Part shown: piece by piece, positions 54,499 to 64,000 of the stretch
Layout of the letters: each line of letters opens with the position of its first letter
How positions within the stretch are numbered: the stretch's first letter is position 1
Assembly (NCBI GenBank): GCA_026119855.1
Contig: JAOWBW010000426.1
Location: 248,001-312,000 of the forward strand
Source of the DNA: Campanula takesimana
Lineage: Eukaryota > Streptophyta > Magnoliopsida > Asterales > Campanulaceae
DNA: 64,000 nt
Reading direction: 5' to 3'
Position numbers and translations under genes: made by a program
The notes under the pieces: model-generated
Seen by the model: only the letters and a program-made list of their open reading frames with translations
What the model was told of the DNA's origin: nothing
Databases searched by the model: none

Positions 54499-57010
54499 AT
54501 GAGTACTATTCCGATGCTTAATGGAACAAACTTTAAAACTTGGAAAAACTAAATAACCATGATCTTAGGCTGTATGGACATAGATCTCACATTAAGGGAG
54601 TCGTTTCCGCTTCCTCTCACTGATCAAAGCACTGTTGAAGATCGTTTAAGTGATGATAAATGAAAACGCTCCAATCGCGTGAGCCTAATGATTATGAAAA
54701 ATGTTGTCCCGAAGACCTTTTTGAACACCGTCTCCGAGGACGTTCATGCTAAGACTTTTCTTGAGACCCTTGAAAAACGCTTTGCAAAAAGCGAAAAGTC
54801 AGAAACAAGTTCTACCTTAGGGAAACTTGTTTCCATGAAGTACAATGGTGCCGGGAACTTAAGAGAGTATATTTTAGAAATGCTTCACCTTTCGACAAAG
54901 CTAAAAACACTTAAGTTAGAGATATCGGAAGATCTTCTCGTGCATTTAGTTTTGATCTCTCTTCCTCCTCATTTTGGTCACTTTGAGGTGACCTATAATT
55001 GTCAAAAAGATAAGTGGAATATTAATGAATTAATTTCACATTTGACACAAAAGGAAGATAGGTTGAAGCAATCTAAAGTAGAAAGTGCTCATTTAGCATC
55101 TACCTCTTCTCATGGGACAAAGAGAAGAGGGAAAGAAATTGCGGTTACAAGCAATAAGAAGCCTAAAGGATCATCTGATGATCGTAAAGAAAAGAAGTGC
55201 TTCTTTTGCAAGGACCTTACGCACATGAAGTACGACTGCTCTAAGTATCATGCTTGGCGTGCTATGAAAGGTATGTCATTTGGTCTTGTTTGTACTGAGG
55301 CTAATTTAGTTTCAATTCCTACATATACATGGTGGTTGGATTCTGGTGTAACAACTCACATAAGTATGTCTATGCAGGGTTGCCTGAATTACCGAAGACC
55401 TAGTGAAGATGAGAGATTCATCTATATGGGAACTGGGAATCTGGTTGAAGTTATAGGCATAGGGACCTTTAGATTATTGTTTACTGGCTATTTTATGTTG
55501 AATAATACATTTATTGTACCGTCCTTTAGACGAAATTTGATATCAATCACAATTTTGGACAAGGAAGTTATTCTTGTTCGTTTGGAAATAATAAATGTGA
55601 TCTCTATTTCAATTCCAAAATTGTCGGTACTAGTACTTTGTCAAGTAATGATAATCTTTACTTACTTGACACTATTCAAACAATAAATGAGTCCCATAAT
55701 AATGAAACTAAAAGTAAAAAGCGAAAGTTTTCAAGTGAAAATTCTTATACCTTATGGCATAGGCGTTTGGGTCATATCTCCAAAAGGAGAATTGATAAGC
55801 TTGTGTCAGAGGGAATCATAAATAAACTTGATATTCCGGAAAATGACTTTTGCATTAAATGCCTTAAAGGAAAATTTACAAACACTAAAAGAAAACTATC
55901 CTCGAGTGCATCAAACGTCTTAGAACTAGATATTTATGGGCCATTCCCTAATCCTTCTTGGAATGGTCAACAATACTTTATTACGTTCATAGACGACTAC
56001 TCTCGATATGGGTACATTTATTTACTTCATGAAAAGTCTCAATCTTTGGACGTTTTCAAGTCTTTTAAGGCTGAAGTTGAAAATCAACTTGGGAAGACTA
56101 TAAAGAACGTTAGATCCGATCGTGGTGGTGAATACTACGGTTGGAATGACGGTTCGGGGGAACAACATCCGGGTCCTTTTGCTCGCTATCTTGAAGAGTG
56201 TGGGATTGTCCCTCACTACACTATGCCGGGTACGCCTAGAATGAATGGTGTAGCTGAGAGACGTAATAAAACTCTTAAGGATATGGTAAGAAGTATGGTT
56301 TCTTGTACTTCTTTACCTCACTCATTATGGGGCGATGCTTTCAAAACCGCAACTTATCTTCTCAATAGAGCTCCCTCTAAGGCTACTAATAATAAAATCC
56401 CTTATGAATTATGGACGAATAAGAAACCGTCCCTAAATCATATTCATGTATGGGGTTGTCCAGCAGAAGCTAGGCCTTATAGGCCTAATGAGGGCAAACT
56501 GGACGCTAAGACAGTTAGTAGCTATTTTGTTGGGTATGCCGAGAGATCTAGGGGCTATAAATTTTACAACCCGAAAACTAGAACCTTTTTTGAAACGGAA
56601 AATGCTAGGTTCTTTGAGGATGTTGAATTTAGAGGGGAAATTAAGAATAATAATTTTTAATTTGAAGGGGAAGAGGAATCCATTTCTATACCTCTTCCCA
56701 TAGTAGTTCCAATTGGAAATCAAGTACTTGTACCTGAAATTCAAGAGGAACATATAATTCAAAATAATGACTCCCCTATAAATATTGAACAATATAAAAA
56801 TGTTGATCATAATGAGGAAATTCAACAACCTCAAAAATGAGGAAGAACCGGTGCCCTTAAGGAGATCCAATAGAGTAAGAAGAAGTGCCATTTCGGATGA
56901 CTATGAGGTGTATCTTGCCGAGAATGAAGGACACTTAGGTTTAGTGGGAGATGAGCCTCTCACCTTCTATGACGACATTAATAGTGCTAATTCTCATAAG
57001 TGGATCAATG
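54499..57010 (+). pseudogene. Broken Copia Gag-protease-integrase
   Basis: From ATG at 54499 (MSTIPMLNGTNFKTWKN) there are in-frame stops at 54549 (TAA) and 54660 (TGA). Gag then runs to a knuckle-like CFFCKDLTHMKYDC and a protease site WWLDSGVTTHIS to a one-base deletion near 55569. Frame 0 continues with LWHRRLGHISKRR, FIDDYSRYGYIYL, VRSDRGGEYYG and MNGVAERRNKT of the integrase to a TAA at 56658 and a further frameshift near 56830. RRSNRVRRSAISDDYE, just before the RT domain, is the last recognisable part. Not functional. Confidence 0.92.
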
Positions 57011-58291
57011 TGTAGACACCCCACCTTGGACCTTTCATGTCCCGATTGCATACACATTTCTTTGTCTTCCTCTTTTATGTTAAGTTTTGTTACTTTTCAT
57101 TAACTTTCGTTACTTTCCGTTAAGTTCTCGACTTACTCCGTTAGGATTTGACTAAGTGACAAAGTCAACCTTGAGTCTTTGTTTCACTTGTTTTTCGTTG
57201 ACTTTCGTGGTGTTCGTTAAGTTTCTGACTGATCTCGTTAGTTTTGGGACTTAACTGCATAACGGGGTTAACTTTTGGGCTGAAATTTGGATTTCCTGAA
57301 GATGGGAGGAGCGCGCCTCCACCCTCCTTTATGGGATTATCGCGCCTCCCATAGGGGGGGCGGGAGGTGCGCGCTTACCACCTCCAGAATCCCAGATTTT
57401 ACCAAATTTCCCTCCTTTTCTGATTTGTAACCCCAAAGCCATTATGGCTTGGCATGATCCGGGGAAGGGACATCTTTGTGACCAAAAAGACCTTACCTAA
57501 CACTTATAAAAAGCCCTCCAATCCATCATTGGAAGGGGAATTTTCCTTTTCACTCTCTTAACAAAAAAGGGGACAATTCTTAAATAAAAAACATTCAAAA
57601 ACACACAAAAGTTCCATTTTCAAGTAGTTACTATACACAAAGTGTGATCCTTTCACATTCAAGCCCAAGCTACAATGTCTATCTTCTTCTTCTAAATTCT
57701 TGTTTTATCTTTTATTCTTTCTTTATCATTTCTTAAACACAAAAACATTTTAAATTACATTCTTCATCTTTTCTCCCTCTCTTCAATGTGTATGCAATCT
57801 CCATAAAAAGAGATACAACCAAAAGACCACTTCACTATTGAAGTTTGTCCAAGGTTACATCCCAACATTCCAATCTCTATTTCAATTATTAATCATTTCT
57901 TAATGTAATGGTTTAGCAATAATTCAACATGTAATTCTTAGCATAAATCAATAAAATCATTTAGCTTTCATTTTTCCCTTTCTTCTCATTGTAAGTTGTT
58001 AGCACTTTTTTATTAATTAATTGAAGGACATTTAGCATTAGAACACCAAAAGTAGCAAGACCCACGTAAGCGGGGCGGAGTGGGTGTTTAAGTACTTCCC
58101 ACTCCGTCACCTAACCCCCGAACCCTTCTCCCTTGAATCTCTGGTTTCGTAATCTTAAAAAAGGCTCTTTTCTAAGGTTTTCTCGCGTTCCTCTAAAAAC
58201 GTGGGTGGCGACTCTAAATCTTAAAACACAAAGTAGACATCCTAGGTAATTCACCGCTCTAGCCAAGCCGTGGTTCCCCGGGGTATCTACA
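57011..58291 (+). repeat. 5' LTR of plus-strand Tat/Ogre-like element
   Basis: 1281 bp, TGTAGACACCCC to GGGGTATCTACA. TATA box CTTATAAAAAG at about 57503-57513. Upstream of it a triplet of GCGCGC-type palindromes lies at 57311-57374. TC-rich tract near 57685-57790. Confidence 0.88.
57309..57376. repeat. Three-member CpG palindrome array (29-bp spacing) in U3
   Basis: Cores GCGCGC, TCGCGC and GCGCGC centred at 57313.5, 57342.5 and 57371.5, exactly 29 bp apart, about 130-190 bp before the TATA box. Confidence 0.85.
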
Positions 58292-58292
58292 G

Positions 58293-58310
58293 TGGCGACT
58301 CCGCTGGGGA
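58293..58310 (+). promoter_or_regulatory. PBS of plus-strand Tat element
   Basis: TGGCGACTCCGCTGGGGA, identical to the minus-strand element's PBS at 7218-7235, one base after the LTR. Confidence 0.8.
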
Positions 58311-58388
58311 CATAGAGGGTTAAACTTGCATTTTCTGCTTTTGGTGTACTAATTTTTGTTTTCTGGGCATTTTGGTAAAAAGGGTGGG

Positions 58389-58650
58389 AAGCGCGCGCTT
58401 CTGGCCTTCTTGGCCTAAAGAGCGCGCGTCCGACCCCTTCTACCAGAATCGCCCGCCTCTCATTTTGTTCTTCGAATTTCATGTTTCTGTGCTAACAGTT
58501 TCTGCAGGGGAAAGTTACATGATTTGGGACCAGGGCAATCCCATGAGTCCACAGTTTCTGACATTCTGAAAGGTACCCCAGATGTGCGCGCCTCCAATCT
58601 TCATGGCGCACTGCGCGCGCTTCCCATATCAATGCTCTGAGGCGTGCGCT
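58389..58650. repeat. Two further CpG palindrome triplets in the Tat leader
   Basis: First triplet: centres near 58394.5 (in the perfect palindrome AAGCGCGCGCTT), 58424.5 and 58453. Second: 58588.5, 58616.5 and 58645.5 (GCGCGC, GCGCGCGC, GCGTGCGC). Gaps are 28-30 bp, as in the LTR triplet. Confidence 0.82.
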
Positions 58651-59539
58651 TCTGGGTAAATTCCCAGAACATCATTCAGTTCCCAGAACAGAAGCAGTGC
58701 ACAGAAACAGAACAGAATGACAGTGTGGGCACTGAGCCTGCACATGAACAATTTTACTTTCTGTTTATTTTTATCGGTCACACGGTTGATTCGAAAGTTG
58801 TAAATTATGTGCTTATTTGCTTTCATTTTCTTTTTAAAAAAAATATTTTGTCATTTGGCTTGACCTCACACTACATGCACATATTCTTATTAATTGCTCA
58901 CAATCGAGTCGCACAAGTCCAACCCCAAACCCGTCGAGGCCCGTCCTAGAAAGTTTCAAGCTCCACCCGACCTTGACTCTTTCAAAGCGATCAACCTCAT
59001 CCCGTGGCGTAGGTCAAGACTACATGCCGGGGGTGACCTTTAAGCCTCTCTTTAGCCGAGCACAAGCCACACAATTCTAGTCTAGGGTCTAACACTCCGT
59101 GACTAAGTCGGTTTTTATGTGCCGAGATTTCCCTAAACTAATGTCTTCAAATCATACATGCCAATTTGTTGCAATGGACGAAATAAAACTCCGTCCCCAA
59201 GTGGTCATAATGGACGCTAATAAAAAATCCGTCCCCGCATGTATGCTTTACTACATTAATTTAGTTTAATCCCGACACATGTAGGAATCACAAGCGTGGT
59301 GGAATCCGATGAGTATATGGGACCGCGAGAAGGTCTATATACTAGTGTGACGATTCCATTATCTTTTCTTAGAAACCCCAAAAAAAAGGACCACGTCCTT
59401 CCGACTTTTGTAAACAAAAAAAAAGAGTCTTTTCTTTATGTGGTTTGAGTCTTTACTTTTGTTTGTGTGTGAAATGATTTTATCCAAAAGGTATTTGTGG
59501 GGCCATCCTAAGATCAACCGTGTTCTCTCCATAGGTCCA

Positions 59540-60541
59540 ATGGCTTCAAACGGTAACGACAACGGCATTCCCGTGTCCAACGAAGGGTTATTCCACATGG
59601 TGGAAGCATTAAAAGGGCAAGTTGATACACTAGCCAAGAATGTCCGCTGCAAGGATGATTTATGGCGAGCCCGTTACGAGCATGTGAAAACGGCCCACAA
59701 GAAAGAAGTTGCTTAACTCAAGAACCAATTTAAAGGGCTCACGAATGAAAGAAAGGTCCAAAGCATTGATACCGGTTTGGTCAACACTCTCATGTCCTAC
59801 ATTGACCAAAGGCTTAGTGGGCTAAATTTGCACAAGGGCCCAAGCACCGATCTTCATCAAGCTTCTCTCCTCATGAACACAATAGAGGCTCTTCCCGAAA
59901 AGTTCAAGATGCCCGATATTGGCAAGTTCAATGGCAACTCTTGCCCCGACGCTCATGTCGACTCCTACATTTGAGCCATGCTACCAAAGAAAGTGTCTCC
60001 TCAAATAATGGCACAATGCTTCCCGCTTACTCTCGAGGGGGTCGCAAAAGATTGGTATATGGGTCTTCCAGTTTCCACCCGCCTCAATTGGGATGCCGCT
60101 ATGCTTTCCTTCAAGTCAAAATATCAAGGCAACTCCATATTCCGCCCCACCAAGAAGGAATTGGAAAGCACCGTGCAAATGGGTGATGAATCATTTGGGG
60201 ACTTCTATCACCGTTGGAATGACAAGCTAGCCGAGATGATTGATAGGCCCTCAAAGAAGGAACAAATGGATATCTTCTTGAAATGTTTAAAAATGGACTA
60301 CCGCACTCATCTTAGTGGGGCTTTTCACTCCGATGTTTCAAGCATGTATGATGCGGGGGTTAGAATTGACAATTTGCTCCGAGAAGTGACCGAGTCCTCC
60401 TATGACACAAGCTTCAACGACAAAGGGTTCCCAAGCAACAACATGGACGAATGTAGTAACATGGAAGACTATAATGACAATGAAGACTACAACGACAATG
60501 AGAACTACAACAGCAATCTCCGTTTCTCTTTCTCTACCTAG
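59540..60541 (+). pseudogene. Tat Gag with two in-frame stops
   Basis: One frame from ATG 59540 (MASNGNDNGIPVSNEGLFHM) to TAG 60541, 334 codons, interrupted by TAA at 59714 and TGA at 59972. The retrotransposon Gag core is at about 60000-60420 (LEGVAKDWYMGLP, FGDFYHRWNDKLAEM, YRTHLSGAF). It ends in an acidic Asp/Asn repeat (EDYNDNEDYNDNENYNSN) with no zinc knuckle and no protease behind it. Both stops fit single C-to-T changes (CAA to TAA, CGA to TGA). Confidence 0.8.
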
Positions 60542-63500
60542 TAGTAGGAATAAAAAAAAAAAAAAAAAGAGTCAAAAGTCCTCTTATGTGTGCATTAATG
60601 TTTTCTCTCGTCCTATGTTAAATGTTCGAGTCCATTGAGTCATCAAATAAAGGTCGTTCTTGTCCTCATACACTCCTCCAAGTTGTTCAATTTAATTCTT
60701 GGCAAAATGATAAAAAAAATGTCTAAACAAGTTTTGGAATGAAGGCCATCGCTTGAACGCCTAGGGGCTAAACATCGACGACGGCATCAACAACGAAGAC
60801 ATCAACAACGACGAAATCAAGACAAAGAAAGGTGGAGCAACAATCATGAAGCAAAGTTTTCAAAAGGGGATAAAAAAAAAGCTCGCTAGGTTGAAATCCT
60901 CAAATCAACCTAGGCAAAAGTTAGAGCACAAAAAAAAAAAAAATCCCCCTCAATTAAAGAAGTACAAGATCAGCATCATTCCACCGATGAAGGACGAAGC
61001 AACAACCATCTCGACGAATGGAGCATCCACAAGAACTACGGTGACCTGAGCCTCTTCACTGGAGGAACGTAGTCAACCTTCGGGTCCGGTCTCATGCAAG
61101 AAAGAAGATATGTTTAGCCCTAGCGCGTTATGGTGATCGGCCTTCCTCTCGAACTTGTCATGGCATCTTTGTACGATTCATTTGCCAATGAATTAATCAC
61201 CAAAAGATTGAACAACTTTCTTAGATTTGAAATCGCTATCCGTTCCTTGTCGAGTCTAGGGGTTTCTCTTCTTTTTGTGATACTCCCAGTTTCTTGCAAT
61301 CAAACTGGGGCTTTCTTTCTCTTCTCTCTTAAATCACTTACTTGCCTTCGTGAGTTATTCAAAAAAATATACATACATGAAGTCAATACTAGGGACAGTT
61401 CCCTAGTCGGTTAATGTCATGCATCTTTAGTGACAAGAGGTCTTCACCGCAAAATCACATGTCTCTCATCTTCCGCTAGAGTCAATGCACACTTCCTCAT
61501 TAATCGAGTCAAAATGAAGACGCAAAAGAGATACCTGCTAGATTGAAAACCCGAAAGGGCGGTCTAGGCAAAAAATAGGGTGCTTCATAAAAAAAATGAG
61601 AGAGTGAGAGAGAGAAGGGAAAGACAAATGGAGATCTCCGGCCTCTAAAGAAGACAACTGCACAAGTTCTACATTGGGTCTCCTCAGCAAGTCAATCCCC
61701 ACCGAGACAACTTTGGAATTGCAAAAGGCTTGACGAGATATGGCACCATCAAAGGTCATTTTGGGTTATTGGAAAGATTGTTCTTGCAATGTGCATCTTT
61801 GGGCTCATGTGAAAGAAGGCCCGTGGTAATCAAGATCCACGCATTAAAGGGTACGAGATTGCACAAAATAATCCCCAGCTAGTCAGTTGGTTTGGGCAGC
61901 GAGCAACAACATGTAATTCAAGCTTCTACAAGCATGTGCCTCTAAAGTATGCCGAAGGACTCCTGAGAAATATGGTAGCTCTTGCCATGTCCTCTTATGT
62001 TTGTTCCCCCACACTAGGACGAGTCTCTTGCTTTGCTCGACAAGTAATGATGCCCTAGGGGCTATGTAACTCAAGAGAGAGAGTTTCTCTTGCTTCACTT
62101 GACAGTTAATGAGCCCTAGGGCTACGCTCAATAAAGATGTGTGAGACTATCCTCAAAGTCTCTCAAAAGAAATGTCGAGAAGCACCTTCTTGTTATGTAT
62201 GCTCATACTTGCTCCCCCGATCAAGGATAGGCCCTTCTCGTTCCACTCCTAATCAATGGTGTCACTTTAGGGGGTACGATCAAGTTTTAAAGGCTCCCTC
62301 GGCAAGAAGAAATTCACTTCAGTGTCCCCGGCGGAGTCATGTGCAACTTTGGAAGCTTCCTCAATTCGGCACCGAAGGTCTCAAGGGGCTTCGCAATCTA
62401 CAATATTTTGGGCTACGGCATTACAGTGATACAAGCAAAGGGAAATATTGGGGCTTCGCAACCGACAGTCTTTTGGGGCAACAATGCTCAAGCAATGCAA
62501 TGTGGAGTAGTCTTATGGCTCCATGAAAGAGATCAAGCTTTAAGGGTCCCTCAACACTTCTAGTCAAAAGGCCTCTTGGTTTTAAATGAAGGCTCCAATG
62601 ATATGAATGAATTTGATGATTCTTGTTAAAACTCACAGCGAGATTATGAAGGAGGTCTTAGAGAAAAGGAAAAAGATTCAATATGCTAGACTCACCCGGC
62701 TGAGTTATAGCGGGCAATGCCAATATGTTAACTCTATAAGCAGAGTTACGGCCAATCCCAATGTTTCTGCAATACAGCACCCCCTTCTCCAAGATCAAAA
62801 GCACAGGCTGCATCCGAAGATCCGCCGTCGGTTCAACTCAAGAAGACTCAAGCAAACATACCGTCTGAGACTTTATCACACCAAGACATTATCATCTTCA
62901 ACAACATCACCATCTCCCACGAGACGTCTCTCGAAGACCGTACTACATTTTCAACATGGACCTTCCGCCATTTGGGTATCAACCACAAAAAGGGCCATCC
63001 ATCTCCAAGCAAGAGAAATAAGAAGATCGCCTTCAAGAGTTCTTCCCAATAGCGCCATCCGCTCCCAACACAATGCTAAGCCGATTCCAAGAAAATTTGA
63101 GGCTTCACACCAAAAGGTCTCCACATCCCGCCATCTACAAACTTGATAAGCCCATGACATTTGGGGCTTAGCAATCTCTCAAAGCTTGGTATCAATAATA
63201 TTCTCTTGGGGCCTGCCCACGCCGATAACAAAAGACAGTTTATTTGAATGGGCTAAGAGTTGATTCATCTTGGGGCTTCATAAGCCACTCAAAGTTCAGC
63301 ATTCGAGGGGCTTTATAATCAGCAACCCCTTGGCATCTCGGCATCAATAGTCCTTTTGAAGCCCCATAAACGACAAATCTCTTGGGGCTAGACATCAATT
63401 TTCGTTGGACACCGCGGCGACAACATTCAAGCGAGGCAATCCGGACTTCGATTGAACATGACTTGATCTTGGGTTGGCTTTACAAACACACAATGGTTAA

Positions 63501-64000
63501 AATGGTTCACCCACGAACTAAAAAAAAAAAAATTTCTCACGTGTGCATATTCTTTTCTTTCTAATTAAAAAAAAAAAAGATTTTATTTTCTTTTTTCTTT
63601 TCTTGTGCAAAAGTATGTGCTTTACTTTGCTTTGCTCCTAGCTTCTCCTCCAGCATTCTCCATCATCCTTGAACTACGCTGGTCTGATTCTCTTCAAGGG
63701 ATACGTAGGCAGCCTTTTGGCACGACCAACCCATCACCCAGAATACCATCTCGCCAACACTCCATCAAAGGCAAGAACAATTCATCATCACCAACATCAT
63801 CATTCTCCATCCAAAGCATGGACATTCTTCATCAAAAGCATCAACATCCAGCAATCCATCTCCAATCAAGCGGCAATGGTAAGTGAAGGTATGAATACAT
63901 CCGAGGCTTTCCTCAAATCACACCGCACACAAAATCACTTTCTCCATTCTGACAAAAACTCTCTCTCATGCAAAACTGCTTTCAAATCACATTGCACCAC
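60542..64000 (+). other. Non-coding interior of the Tat element
   Basis: No pol domain recognised in any frame. Contains A-rich runs (60552-60570, 63520-63532), segments matching the other Tat element in inverted orientation (around 60770 and 61535-61600), and many short uninformative ORFs. Confidence 0.6.

Larger units (their letters stand above)
52831..57010 (+). mobile_element. Decayed Copia element, 3' half removed by Tat insertion
   Basis: LTR 52831-53303, PBS TGGTATCAGAGC at 53307-53318, a leader with a CpG palindrome array, then broken gag-pol to the junction with the Tat LTR at 57011, just before the RT domain. The protein is related to that of the intact Copia at 14009, but the LTRs differ. 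RT, RNase H and the 3' LTR are not in the window. Confidence 0.9.
57011..64000 (+). mobile_element. Second Tat/Ogre-like element, plus strand, runs off the window
   Basis: 5' LTR 57011-58291, PBS 58293-58310, a leader of about 1.2 kb, gag 59540-60541 with two stops, then about 3.4 kb with no RT, integrase or RNase H recognisable to the window end. It shares the PBS and several segments with the minus-strand element at 1-8708. It inserted into the Copia at 52831. The 3' LTR is not seen, so pol further right cannot be excluded. Confidence 0.85.

Overview
The window looks like nuclear DNA of a eudicot plant. It is AT-rich, uses plant-type splice sites, carries one multi-exon host gene, and is otherwise mostly nested transposable elements: Copia, Ty3/Tekay, Tat/Ogre-like, MULE, hAT, Harbinger, Stowaway MITEs and a tRNA-derived SINE. 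I see no bacterial, organellar or CRISPR features. Species cannot be told from the sequence.

Layout. 1-8708: a decayed Tat/Ogre-like LTR element on the minus strand (LTR 7237-8708), inserted into the integrase region of a decayed minus-strand Copia (8709-10552). 11026-19274: a MULE with about 190-bp inverted termini, itself split by a young, intact Copia (12313-18705, TSD GCCGG) with a 1344-aa gag-pol frame. 19796-19881: an orphan first exon of a MATH-domain gene. 19882-26760: AT-rich DNA with several MITEs. 26770-35626: a complete but mutated Tekay-type Ty3 element with two 2145-bp LTRs and TSD GACTT. 35627-39176: an unrecognised ORF and a MULE-like element.

39177-46052 (minus) holds the one convincing host gene, a seven-exon, 342-codon two-MATH-domain protein. 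Its 2.7-kb last intron contains a MULE MITE, a Stowaway and a Harbinger element with a SANT-type ORF. Upstream of it, 46.2-51.8 kb is a MITE-rich zone with repeated copies of one promoter-side module and a solo LTR (49785-50256). 52831-57010 is a decayed Copia, cut at its RT start by a second Tat/Ogre-like element (57011 to beyond 64000) whose visible coding part is a gag with two stops.

The most unusual signal is shared by several unrelated LTR families. Their non-coding parts carry arrays of short CpG-rich palindromes. The core sequence differs by family, but the spacing is nearly the same: about 22, then 50, then 22 bp in four sequence contexts, and 29+29 bp triplets in one Tat element. 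A second point of interest is that the intact Copia seems to start Gag in a mini-exon inside its LTR (ATG GCT GGA G, then GT), spliced over the PBS and leader to an acceptor 26 bp before the long ORF, in frame.
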